Assembly: GCA_003497505.1 (NCBI GenBank)
Contig: DNNV01000197.1
Location: 1-6,975 of the forward strand
Direction: 5' to 3'
Length of the DNA: 6,975 bases
DNA from: Clostridiales bacterium
GTDB taxonomy: Bacteria; Bacillota; Clostridia; Tissierellales; Sedimentibacteraceae
Shown: in pieces, positions 1 to 6,153 of the stretch
Layout: each line of letters opens with the position of its first letter
How positions within the stretch are numbered: the first letter of the stretch is position 1
Program-made: the position numbers and the translations under genes
The notes under the pieces: generated by a model
The model's input: only the letters and a program-made list of their open reading frames with translations
Told to the model about the DNA's origin: nothing
Database searches by the model: none

Positions 1-39
1 TTTTTTTCTTCTACCTGTTCCTCTGTATTGTGCGACCAT
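1..39 (-). CDS. rpsI: 30S ribosomal protein S9, 5' end only
   Basis: Only the first 13 codons are inside the window; the gene continues beyond base 1. They read MVAQYRGTGRRKK, which matches the S9 N-terminus, where a YxGTGRRK stretch begins the family's conserved core. S9 is a small-subunit protein whose C-terminal tail reaches the P-site tRNA; that part is not visible here. The ATG at 39 has a full AGGAGG Shine-Dalgarno sequence at 48-53 with an 8-base spacer. The gene starts 17 bases after the rplM stop, the usual rplM-rpsI pair, and should be co-transcribed with rplM under the same leader. Confidence 0.93.
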   Translation of the reverse strand, partial: MVAQYRGTGRRKK

Positions 40-56
40 CTAATCGTCCTCCTCTC

Positions 57-485
57 TTAAAACTCGTATACTTGCGGTTTTTGAGCTTGGTTGTTATGCT
101 CAGGACCTGCGTATACTTTAAGTTTCTTTAACATTTGTCTTCCAAGACTGTTCTTCGGAAGCATTCCCTTTACTGCAAGATAAACCGGCTGTGTCGGTTT
201 TGTCTGGAATAAATTTCTGTAAGGAATTTCCTTCAATCCGCCTGGATAAAGAGAGTGGTGTCTATATAATTTCTGATCCATTTTATGACCTGTCAAAACA
301 ACCTTATCCGCGTTAACAACTATTACAAAGTCTCCTGTATCAACATGCGGTGTATATATTGCTTTATGCTTACCTCTCAATATTTTTGCAACCTCAGTTG
401 CAAGTCTACCAAGAGTTTTTCCTTCGGCATCGATGACATACCATGCCCTTTGAACTTCATTAGGTTTAGCCAAGAAGCTTTTCAT
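57..485 (-). CDS. rplM: 50S ribosomal protein L13
   Basis: This is large-subunit protein L13, an early assembly protein that binds 23S rRNA. The protein shows the family's hallmarks in order: an N-terminal [27 protein letters not shown], the [13 protein letters not shown] block, [10 protein letters not shown] and [11 protein letters not shown]. At 142 residues it has the normal full length. Two ATGs lie in tandem at 488 and 485. I chose 485 because AGGAGG (493-498) is then 7 bases away rather than 4, and because L13 proteins usually begin MKSF or MKTF; starting at 488 adds one Met. The gene is preceded by its own promoter and a leader hairpin and followed directly by rpsI. The main doubt is only the one-codon start choice. 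Confidence 0.97.
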   Translation of the reverse strand: MKSFLAKPNEVQRAWYVIDAEGKTLGRLATEVAKILRGKHKAIYTPHVDTGDFVIVVNADKVVLTGHKMDQKLYRHHSLYPGGLKEIPYRNLFQTKPTQPVYLAVKGMLPKNSLGRQMLKKLKVYAGPEHNNQAQKPQVYEF

Positions 486-530
486 CATGTTTCCTCCTGT
501 ATTTCTACTGTTATTAATTATAATATATTG

Positions 531-586
531 AAAAAACCTAACTCCGGGGCATTGGATTCCGGTTTTTATCTCAATTTTATCATACC
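531..586 (-). promoter_or_regulatory. Probable L13 leader (autoregulatory mRNA hairpin)
   Basis: Between the predicted rplM transcription start (about 586) and its ribosome binding site lies a strong hairpin. AAAAACC (567-561) pairs over 7 bp with GGTTTTT (538-532). Inside it AATCC (558-554) can pair with GGA (545-543) and TT (541-540) around a bulged G542, leaving loop AATGCCCC. The T-run at 536-531 would let the hairpin act as a terminator or attenuator. Position, size and hairpin shape fit the L13 leader family known upstream of rplM-rpsI in low-GC Gram-positives, where excess L13 is thought to lower expression of the operon. The family assignment rests on context and folding by eye. The alternative is a plain terminator for truA readthrough. 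Confidence 0.6.
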
Positions 587-592
587 TTAGAT

Positions 593-621
593 ATTTTATA
601 TTAAATACATATTTGTGTCAA
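593..621 (-). promoter_or_regulatory. Sigma-A promoter of rplM-rpsI
   Basis: The minus strand has a perfect -35 TTGACA at 621-616, a 17-base spacer, and -10 TAAAAT at 598-593 (5 of 6 bases). Transcription should begin near 586, giving an untranslated leader of about 100 bases that carries the L13-type hairpin. It lets the two ribosomal protein genes be expressed independently of the ecf-truA transcript upstream. Confidence 0.75.
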
Positions 622-663
622 GACCTTTTTACTAAATTTTGCATCAAATTATAAGCTATTTGT

Positions 664-1422
664 TCAATTGTAAATGCCATAGCTAACATTCATCAAAAAT
701 AATCCCTGCGGCTCCGCTGTCTGTCCAAGCAGTGTTCTGTCCGTGGTCTTTATGGCATTCTCAATACAGTCTGGGCTTTTTATTCCTTTTCCGATATCAA
801 TTAGCGTACCCGCTATTATTCTAACCATATTGTACAAAAACCCGTTTCCGTTAATATATAATTTTATGAGCTTATCTTCTTTTTCATCCCTTGTAAGCCT
901 TGCTTCATACACAGTCCTGACTGTTGTTTTAACATTTGACCCTGATGCCATGAATCCTCTGAAGTCGTGAGTTCCTACAAGGCATTTGACCGATTCTTCC
1001 ATTCTCTCAAAATCAAGATTGGCAGGTACAAAGCACGAATATCTGCTGTAAAACGGATTCCATACTCTATCGTTATATATTTGGTACATATATGTCTTGT
1101 TGTGGGCATCAAACCTTGAATTAAAGCTTAGCGGCACATCATCAGATTCCATTATTCTTATGTCTTCCGGCAGATTTGCATTCAATGCAATCTTAATCTT
1201 TTCCCGGGGAATATTTGTGTCCGCCGTAAAATTAGCCACCTGACCAAGTGCATGAACGCCGCTGTCAGTCCTTCCTGAGCCTGTTAAATTAACTTCTTGC
1301 TTCATTACCACCGATATTGCCTTTTCAATGGTTTCTTGAATTGTAGCCCTGTTTAATTGTGTCTGCCACCCGTAGTAATTCGTACCGTCATATGCAATTT
1401 TAAGCTTAATGTTTCTTACCAT
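664..1422 (-). CDS. truA: tRNA pseudouridine(38-40) synthase TruA
   Basis: TruA converts uridines 38, 39 and 40 in the anticodon stem-loop of many tRNAs to pseudouridine. The 252-residue protein has the family's normal length. It opens with the IAYDGTNYYGWQ motif (about residues 9-20) and carries the catalytic signature GSGRTDSGVHALGQ (48-61), with the nucleophilic Asp at residue 53. Other family blocks are FNSRFDAHNKTYMYQI and a C-terminal NGFLYNMVRIIAGTLIDIGKG segment. The ATG at 1422 overlaps the ecfT stop by 7 bases. I see no Shine-Dalgarno sequence of its own, so translation is probably coupled to ecfT. The ecfT-truA-rplM order is the common Firmicute arrangement. Confidence 0.97.
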   Translation of the reverse strand: MVRNIKLKIAYDGTNYYGWQTQLNRATIQETIEKAISVVMKQEVNLTGSGRTDSGVHALGQVANFTADTNIPREKIKIALNANLPEDIRIMESDDVPLSFNSRFDAHNKTYMYQIYNDRVWNPFYSRYSCFVPANLDFERMEESVKCLVGTHDFRGFMASGSNVKTTVRTVYEARLTRDEKEDKLIKLYINGNGFLYNMVRIIAGTLIDIGKGIKSPDCIENAIKTTDRTLLGQTAEPQGLFLMNVSYGIYN

Positions 1423-2213
1423 ATTTTAATTACGATTATTGCCGCAAAATAAACTGCAAATACTCCTGCTGCAGCATAATCACCCTTCGAAATTTTCAGC
1501 TGACGCATTCTGGTTCGGTTTTCTCCGCCTCTGTAGCATCTGGCTTCCATAGCCATAGCAAGTTCATCAGCGCGTCTGAAGGCGCTTATAAACAACGGCA
1601 CCAGCAAAGGTACAAGATTCTTTGCTCTGCTTACTATGTTTCCGCTTTCAAAATCCGCTCCCCTTGATTTCTGAGCCTTCATGATTTTTTCCGTCTCCTC
1701 CATGAGAGTTGGAATAAATCGCAGTGCAATAGTCATCATCATTGCAAGCTCATGGGCCGGAAGACCGAATCTCTTGAACGGATTCAACAGGCTTTCAATA
1801 CCGTCTGTAAGTATTATGGGAGATGTAGTAAGTGTCAACAGCGATGTTCCCATAATGAGCAACGCAAGCCTGATTGCCATAAAGCCTGCCTGCCTGAGGC
1901 CTTCCTCAGTTATTTTAATGAACCCGATTGTTACCAACACCTTTCCGGGAGTCATCAGCATGTTTATAATAAACGTAATGGCGATTATCATCAATATAGG
2001 TCTCAGACCTTTGATTACAAACTTTATAGGCACCTTTGAAATGCTGATTGCCACAGCAAGAAAAGCGACCACTAACAAGTATGTGGCAAAGCTGTCTATT
2101 AAAAATAATGAAACTATAAATATAAATGTAATTATAATCTTCAATCTGGGATCAAGGTTGTGAACAGGTGATTCCACGGGATAATGCTGACCGATAGTTA
2201 AATTTTTAAACAT
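1416..2213 (-). CDS. ecfT: ECF transporter transmembrane scaffold EcfT
   Basis: EcfT is the integral membrane part of the energy-coupling factor module. It joins the EcfA1/EcfA2 ATPases to interchangeable S components that bind vitamins or metals. The 265-residue protein has hydrophobic stretches at about 25-57, 68-87, 108-130, 155-170 and 247-263. It has the start typical of this family (GQHYPVESPVHNLDPRLKI). The two cytoplasmic coupling-helix motifs that contact the ATPases are visible: KSRGADF (182-188) and EARCYRGG (223-230). The second reads ARC rather than the more usual ARG or ARS. The ATG at 2213 has a GAGGAG ribosome binding site and overlaps the ecfA2 stop by 8 bases. No S-component gene is adjacent, so this is a shared (group II) module. 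Confidence 0.96.
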   Translation of the reverse strand: MFKNLTIGQHYPVESPVHNLDPRLKIIITFIFIVSLFLIDSFATYLLVVAFLAVAISISKVPIKFVIKGLRPILMIIAITFIINMLMTPGKVLVTIGFIKITEEGLRQAGFMAIRLALLIMGTSLLTLTTSPIILTDGIESLLNPFKRFGLPAHELAMMMTIALRFIPTLMEETEKIMKAQKSRGADFESGNIVSRAKNLVPLLVPLFISAFRRADELAMAMEARCYRGGENRTRMRQLKISKGDYAAAGVFAVYFAAIIVIKIW

Positions 2214-3066
2214 GTCGTCTCCTCACTTCCCTCATAATTTCTTCCTTTGCTTCTTCAACTGTAATTATATCATTTTTAATTTCAAATCCGCGCTTTCTAA
2301 GCTCATTTACAATCTGGGCAACCTGAGGAACGCCCAACCCTATTTTTTCTAATTCCTCTGCCTGAGCATATATTTCTTTTGGTGAACCCTCCATGTGTAT
2401 CTTGCCTTTTGACAGCACAACTACACGGTTCACCAACTTTGCAATATCCTCCATGCTGTGAGAAATCAGAATAACCGTTACGTTTGCTCTCTCATGCAGC
2501 TTCTTGATCTGTGCAAATAACTCATTTCTGCCTGCCGGGTCAAGTCCTGCCGTAGGTTCATCCAGCACGAGGTAGTTAGGCTTCATTGCCAGAACTCCGG
2601 CTATAGCAACCCTTCTTTTCTGTCCCCCTGATAAATCGAATGGAGAAGCATCCTTTATTTTATTATAATTGAAGCCCACAAGCTCCAGCGACTCTCTCAC
2701 TCTTTTATCAATTTCATCATTAGATAATTTCAGATTCAGAGGACCAAAGGCAACATCCTTTGCAACTGTTTCTTCAAACAGCTGATATTCAGGGTATTGG
2801 AAAACAAGTCCCACTGTCTGCCTTATTTTGCTGAGCATCTTCTTGTCCTCTCCGACAACTGTCCCGTCCACGGCTATTTTTCCCTCTGACGGCTTTTCCA
2901 ATCCGTTTAAAAGTTGAATAAGCGTTGATTTACCCGAACCTGTATGCCCGATAATCCCCAGAAAATCACCTTCATTTATTTCAAGATTCACATCCTCCAA
3001 TGCAACAGTTCTGAAAGGTGTTCCGTCACTGTAAATGTATTTTATATTTTCTGCTTTTATTGACAT
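2206..3066 (-). CDS. ecfA2: ECF transporter ATP-binding protein EcfA2
   Basis: This is the second ABC ATPase of the energy-coupling factor module, a cytoplasmic partner that dimerises with EcfA1 and powers vitamin uptake through EcfT. All nucleotide-binding motifs are intact in 286 residues: Walker [10 protein letters not shown] (40-48), Q-loop in [12 protein letters not shown] (89-100), signature LSGGQ (145-149), Walker B LVLDEP (166-171) and switch histidine H203. The [11 protein letters not shown] segment is characteristic of EcfA2. The C-terminal extension of about 60 residues, with GLGVPQVAQ, is the Ecf-specific dimerisation region. The ATG at 3066 lies inside the end of ecfA1 (10-base overlap), preceded by GGTGG. 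The main uncertainty is the A1/A2 name, settled by order and the Q-loop context. Confidence 0.96.
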   Translation of the reverse strand: MSIKAENIKYIYSDGTPFRTVALEDVNLEINEGDFLGIIGHTGSGKSTLIQLLNGLEKPSEGKIAVDGTVVGEDKKMLSKIRQTVGLVFQYPEYQLFEETVAKDVAFGPLNLKLSNDEIDKRVRESLELVGFNYNKIKDASPFDLSGGQKRRVAIAGVLAMKPNYLVLDEPTAGLDPAGRNELFAQIKKLHERANVTVILISHSMEDIAKLVNRVVVLSKGKIHMEGSPKEIYAQAEELEKIGLGVPQVAQIVNELRKRGFEIKNDIITVEEAKEEIMREVRRRHV

Positions 3067-3881
3067 AGTGCATCCACCAGTTCCTTTACATCAATTGTAT
3101 CATAAGGTATGTTAAGCCCTTCCTTTGCAAGTGCCTGCGCTAATTCCGTAACCTGAGGCACATCCAGGCCGAACCTTTTTATTTCGTCTATATTTCTGAA
3201 TACTTCTTTAGGGGTACCGTCTAATTTAATATTACCTTTATCCATTATAACTACCCTGTCGGCCTGTACAGCTTCATCCATGTAGTGTGTAATCAATAAA
3301 ATGGTCTTGCCCTGTTCCTTTAATTTTCCCAATGTCTCCATAACTTCTTTTCTGCCTGAAGGATCCAGCATAGCCGTTGGTTCATCAAGTATTATGCAAT
3401 CAGAATTCAGAGCAAGTATGCCCGCAATGGCAATTCTTTGCTTCTGCCCTCCGGAAAGCATATGAGGTGGTCTTTTCCTGAATTCATACATACCTACAGC
3501 ATTCAGTGCGGCATCAACTCTTCTTCTTATTTCTTCCGGCTCCACACCCTGGTTTTCAGGTCCGAAGGCGATATCCTCCTCCACAATGGTTGCAACAAGC
3601 TGGTTATCAGGATTCTGAAATACCATCCCTGCAGTCTGTCTTATATCCCAAAGTTTTGAATCATCGGAGGTATCCATTCCCTTTACATAAATTTTCCCTT
3701 CCACAGGCAGCAGCAAGGAGTTTATAAGCTTCGCCAGCGTTGATTTCCCAGAGCCGTTATGACCTATTATTGCCGTAAACTCACCTTTTCTTATGTCAAG
3801 GTTCACTCCGTCCACAGCATATGCATTGTCTTCTTTATCATATTTATATTTAACATTTTCTATCCTAATTATATTTTCCAT
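3057..3881 (-). CDS. ecfA1: ECF transporter ATP-binding protein EcfA1
   Basis: This is the first ABC ATPase of the energy-coupling factor module, pairing with EcfA2 beneath EcfT. The 274-residue protein has Walker [10 protein letters not shown] (40-48), Q-loop FQNPDNQ (88-94), signature LSGGQ (142-146), Walker B IILDEP (163-168) and switch H199. The [23 protein letters not shown] stretch (about 88-110) is typical of EcfA1. I place the start at ATG 3881 ([14 protein letters not shown]), where AGGTG sits 5 bases upstream. The frame stays open to a GTG at 3926, but that codon has no ribosome binding site and would lie inside the predicted promoter. It is the first gene of the ecfA1-ecfA2-ecfT-truA run and has its own promoter downstream of the agr terminator. 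Confidence 0.96.
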   Translation of the reverse strand: MENIIRIENVKYKYDKEDNAYAVDGVNLDIRKGEFTAIIGHNGSGKSTLAKLINSLLLPVEGKIYVKGMDTSDDSKLWDIRQTAGMVFQNPDNQLVATIVEEDIAFGPENQGVEPEEIRRRVDAALNAVGMYEFRKRPPHMLSGGQKQRIAIAGILALNSDCIILDEPTAMLDPSGRKEVMETLGKLKEQGKTILLITHYMDEAVQADRVVIMDKGNIKLDGTPKEVFRNIDEIKRFGLDVPQVTELAQALAKEGLNIPYDTIDVKELVDALCQ

Positions 3882-3916
3882 ATAAGCACCTGAATCTTTA
3901 TTTTTCACTGCATTAA

Positions 3917-3945
3917 ATGATAACACTATTTCAATAAATTTACAA
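3917..3945 (-). promoter_or_regulatory. Candidate sigma-A promoter of ecfA1 operon
   Basis: Minus-strand TTGTAA at 3945-3940 (4 of 6 matches to the -35) is followed after 17 bases by TATCAT at 3922-3917 (5 of 6 matches to the -10). The predicted start near 3910 leaves a short leader to the ecfA1 ATG at 3881. It lies directly downstream of the agrB terminator, where the housekeeping operon needs a promoter of its own. Confidence 0.5.
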
Positions 3946-3950
3946 CACTA
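3922..3950 (-). repeat. Direct repeat TAGTGTT x2 at 22-base spacing
   Basis: TAGTGTT occurs at 3950-3944 and again at 3928-3922 on the minus strand. The two copies start 22 bases apart, about two helical turns. The first overlaps the start of the predicted ecfA1 -35 and the second ends at the start of the -10. This could be a regulator site or chance in an A+T-rich spacer; the copies are short. Confidence 0.3.
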
Positions 3951-3966
3951 ACCTTCTGTAATATTG

Positions 3967-3994
3967 AAAAAAGCAGTTCAATAAATTGAACTGC
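3967..3994 (-). terminator. Intrinsic terminator of the agr operon
   Basis: On the minus strand GCAGTTCA (3994-3987) pairs perfectly with TGAACTGC (3980-3973) around ATTTAT; the loop can close by two further A-T pairs. A run of six T follows (3972-3967). It lies 29 bases beyond the agrB stop. There is no T-run on the plus-strand side, so it works only for the agr transcript. Confidence 0.9.
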
Positions 3995-4023
3995 CCACCC
4001 AATACGTATACAATTAAAATGCC

Positions 4024-4584
4024 TCACTTCTTCAGTAAACTTACTGATTCGACTACCATTGATGCAGCTGCCGTAACATAAATATAATCAGTCTTCACTC
4101 TTAATACATACAGAATAATTACCGCAAAGCTCAAAGCCACCACTGAAGCCCTGCTTATCATTTTGTATTTTTTTCTTTCACTTTTGCTCAAGGGTTTGTT
4201 TTCAGACTCTACAGGTGCTAACTTAAAGACCATAAATAATGAAAATAACAACCCAAATATAAGGACAATTTCCCCATATGCTCTCAAATACACCCCACAT
4301 AGAGCACATGTTACAAAACCAAGCATTGATAAAGCTATACACTCAATATGAGTCTTTGCATGATATCCACCGGCATAGGTTCTTAACCCCGAGAAAAAGA
4401 TTATGAAAATTAAGAGTTCCCACTTTTTATTCACAATGTGTGCCACACATAAAAGCAACATTAGATTCACAAATAGTGACAATAATACCTCTATAGCGTA
4501 TGCATACACCGCTTTTTCATCATCTGAGGAATTGAGTTTTACCCCAATTCCATCAGATAACAAAAGAGAAATTTTGTTAATCAT
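4024..4584 (-). CDS. agrB: AgrB-like accessory gene regulator peptidase
   Basis: AgrB is a membrane-embedded cysteine endopeptidase that removes the C-terminal tail of AgrD and closes the thiolactone ring of the signal peptide. The 186-residue protein matches family length. The catalytic pair is visible in LRTYAGGYHAKTHIEC (67-82): H75 and C82, at the same 7-residue separation as His77/Cys84 of S. aureus AgrB. The APVESENKPLS motif (123-133) is also typical. Hydrophobic segments lie at about 28-50, 55-66, 82-99, 104-121, 146-161 and 166-179. The ATG at 4584 lies within the last codons of agrD (8-base overlap) and has no evident ribosome binding site, so translation is probably coupled to agrD. 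It is the last gene before the terminator. Its assignment to the AgrB family is firm; its substrate is inferred from the neighbour. Confidence 0.95.
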   Translation of the reverse strand: MINKISLLLSDGIGVKLNSSDDEKAVYAYAIEVLLSLFVNLMLLLCVAHIVNKKWELLIFIIFFSGLRTYAGGYHAKTHIECIALSMLGFVTCALCGVYLRAYGEIVLIFGLLFSLFMVFKLAPVESENKPLSKSERKKYKMISRASVVALSFAVIILYVLRVKTDYIYVTAAASMVVESVSLLKK

Positions 4585-4711
4585 TTTTTAACAAGCATTG
4601 CGGTACTTTTGGCTGGTTAACCAGTAAAAGACATGTCGTCCCCACAGTTGTTTGAGCAGTTGCCACCAAAATTGCAGCAATACATGACATAAAGGATAAA
4701 GTTTTTTTCAC
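4577..4711 (-). CDS. agrD: AgrD-like cyclic lactone autoinducer peptide precursor
   Basis: This is a 44-codon gene for the quorum-sensing peptide precursor. The GTG start at 4711 is 8 bases from a strong GGGAGG site (4725-4720). The peptide has a basic start (KKTLSFM), a hydrophobic helix (about residues 7-19, ending in a possible AxA leader-peptidase site at 17-19) and then GTTCLLLVNQPKVPQCLLKND. The Cys plus four residues, one more residue and QPxxP match clostridial AgrD peptides. By alignment with the C. perfringens peptide, whose ring is CLWFT followed by HQPEEP, the ring should be C27-L-L-L-V31. The tail from N32 would be the AgrB recognition segment. Oddities are an all-aliphatic ring and an extra Cys39 in the tail. 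It overlaps agrB by 8 bases. The exact N-terminus of the mature signal is unknown. Confidence 0.88.
   Translation of the reverse strand: MKKTLSFMSCIAAILVATAQTTVGTTCLLLVNQPKVPQCLLKND
4613..4624. repeat. Perfect 12-bp palindrome inside agrD
   Basis: CTGGTTAACCAG is a perfect palindrome covering agrD codons L30-V31-N32-Q33, the predicted junction between ring and tail. Symmetry does not extend beyond 12 bp. It may be coincidental to the codons used. Confidence 0.5.
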
Positions 4712-4741
4712 TTTTCATTCCTCCCTTCAAACGTTAATAAC

Positions 4742-4770
4742 ATAATACATCATTTTTTTTCATTATTCAA
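4742..4770 (-). promoter_or_regulatory. Candidate promoter of agrDB
   Basis: On the minus strand TTGAAT (4770-4765; 4 of 6 to -35) is followed after exactly 17 bases by TATTAT (4747-4742; 5 of 6 to -10). A start near 4735 gives a short leader that holds the agrD ribosome binding site at 4725-4720. It would allow agrDB to be induced separately from agrAC, which fits a positive-feedback design. The poor -35 half suits a promoter needing an activator. Confidence 0.55.
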
Positions 4771-4785
4771 TGTATTTCGTATAGC

Positions 4786-4811
4786 TTGTCTATTTGGTTA
4801 TTTTTATTGTC
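4786..4811 (-). promoter_or_regulatory. GACAA direct repeats, possible AgrA operator
   Basis: GACAA occurs at 4811-4807 and 4790-4786 on the minus strand, starts 21 bases apart, with a shared T two bases before each. The nearer copy ends 15 bases upstream of the agrDB -35. LytTR regulators such as AgrA bind direct repeats of about 9 bases on the same helical face, spaced about 21 bases centre to centre. Spacing and position fit; the repeat itself is short, so this is a suggestion only. Confidence 0.3.
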
Positions 4812-4830
4812 CAAGCGGGAAAAATGGACA
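4808..4830. repeat. Inverted repeat TGTCCA-N11-TGGACA
   Basis: Two perfect 6-base arms are separated by 11 bases, 18 bases past the agrC stop. No T-run follows on the minus strand, so it does not look like a terminator. It overlaps the upstream GACAA repeat and may be part of the same control region, or form a weak hairpin in an agrAC-agrDB readthrough transcript. Confidence 0.45.
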
Positions 4831-4848
4831 TAATTATTCACAAGTATA

Positions 4849-6153
4849 CTACATCTTAACAATCATATGAACTTCTAATATAAAAATATTGCTACCATGA
4901 TTTATATTCATAAATCCACCATGCTTTTCTGCTATTCCTCTTACACTTTTAAGCCCGTACCCGTGTCGTGCCTTGTCTCTTTTTAATGTAATAATTTTAT
5001 TCCCTTCCTTTTTTACTTCACCTTTGAAAGGATTTTCCGATTTTATTACAAGACTGTTGCTTATCATATCTATTTGAAGCCTTATATATTTTTCTTCAAC
5101 ATTCTCGCAAGCTTCTATAGCATTATTAATTATATTATTTAATACCCTGCATATATCTTCCTTGTCTATATTTATTTCATTTTCTTCAGTTAAATTACTT
5201 TCCAATATAATTTCTATATTATGTGATTTGGCTTCTTTAAGCTTAAAGTTTATGAAAGATGTAAGTATATTGTCGCTATCCATTTTGGGAAGCAATTGAA
5301 TGTCCAGTTCCTGAAGTTTTTTCTCAATGTGGCTGCTGATTTTGTCCCTTTGATTCATTTCGTTGTATCCATGAATGATAACAAGCTCTCCTCGCATATC
5401 ATGCCTGAGTATTCTTATTTCTTCCAAAACAGAATTCACATCTGAAAAATAGTTGTTTTCCATCTTAATGCGCTGAAGCTCCAAATCATTTTTGTGCTTC
5501 TCATCCATATCTTTTATTATTCTATTAGTTAGAGCAATTGAAGTAATTGATATAAGTGATACGCTTAGTGTCAGTACAACTAATGTATTATTAATGCCAT
5601 CTACATTTCCATACATCCATATGACCATTACAATCGTTGTAACTGTTAAAAAAAGTATTGAAGCAATAAGAAAGTAATATCTACTGTTAGGTAATTTTAA
5701 CCTTTCTTTATCAATCCTTTTTTTCATGAACATATAACCATATACAAATAATGTTTGCGAAATAATCATTACTTCAAACCTTAAAAAATTCTGCTCTTGA
5801 ATTAATTTTAAATCTACTCCATCAATTATTGTTAATAAAACAGCAGACATAAGTTCGCAAGTACCTAAAAAAGCAATTAAAAAGAAAAATGTCCCCATTT
5901 TAGCAAATATATTGCCTTTATATATAATAATTATTGTGACATATATGATAAAGAAAAAACTTATGTATACATATGGATTTAGATCAATTGGAATTACATA
6001 ATTTAGGATACTTAGTAGGATAGTCATTAAGACAACCATACATTCTATAACAAATTTTTTATCAAATCTTTTTTCATAATATAAATCGAATGTTTTATAA
6101 ATTACAAATAATTGAAGAAAATTTACCGAAGCCTCTATCACATACCAATTCAT
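4849..6153 (-). CDS. agrC: AgrC-like sensor histidine kinase (GHKL family)
   Basis: This is a membrane receptor kinase predicted to detect the AgrD-derived peptide and phosphorylate the adjacent regulator. Numbering here counts one residue before the chosen start (GTG 6156 as residue 1). The first 210 residues form six or seven membrane segments (about 4-23, 36-56, 62-79, 88-111, 126-144, 160-182, 190-210). A coiled linker leads to the H-box RILRHDMRGEL with H252. The N-box LNNIINNAIEAC (339-350) and the G-box RHGYGLKSV (397-405) follow. The residue four after H252 is Gly, where this family usually has Asn (HDxxN). I prefer ATG 6153: it overlaps the agrA stop as TGATG, with GGTGA 7 bases upstream, and gives 434 residues. 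Placement beside agrD-agrB supports the AgrC name. Confidence 0.92.
   Translation of the reverse strand: MNWYVIEASVNFLQLFVIYKTFDLYYEKRFDKKFVIECMVVLMTILLSILNYVIPIDLNPYVYISFFFIIYVTIIIIYKGNIFAKMGTFFFLIAFLGTCELMSAVLLTIIDGVDLKLIQEQNFLRFEVMIISQTLFVYGYMFMKKRIDKERLKLPNSRYYFLIASILFLTVTTIVMVIWMYGNVDGINNTLVVLTLSVSLISITSIALTNRIIKDMDEKHKNDLELQRIKMENNYFSDVNSVLEEIRILRHDMRGELVIIHGYNEMNQRDKISSHIEKKLQELDIQLLPKMDSDNILTSFINFKLKEAKSHNIEIILESNLTEENEINIDKEDICRVLNNIINNAIEACENVEEKYIRLQIDMISNSLVIKSENPFKGEVKKEGNKIITLKRDKARHGYGLKSVRGIAEKHGGFMNINHGSNIFILEVHMIVKM

Noticed and set aside
285..590. 101-codon open frame on the plus strand across the rplM start and leader
   Set aside because: It is antisense to rplM and its leader, has no recognisable motif, and shows no ribosome binding site that I can see.
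1681..2163. 160-codon open frame on the plus strand
   Set aside because: It lies wholly antisense to ecfT, shows no recognisable domain, and has hydrophobic composition explained by the complement of membrane-segment codons.
3882..3926. Longer ecfA1 start (GTG at 3926, 15 extra residues)
   Set aside because: There is no ribosome binding site before it, it overlaps the predicted -10 region, and ATG 3881 has AGGTG at good spacing with a family-typical N-terminus.
4617..4718. 33-codon frame starting ATG at 4718, overlapping agrD in another frame (rich in Cys, Asn and Gly)
   Set aside because: Its ATG is only one base from GGGAGG, too close to initiate well. The GTG at 4711 is 8 bases away and gives a product with clear AgrD features coupled to agrB.
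4808..4830. Inverted repeat as a terminator after agrC
   Set aside because: The arms are only 6 bp with an 11-base loop, and no T-run follows on the minus strand.
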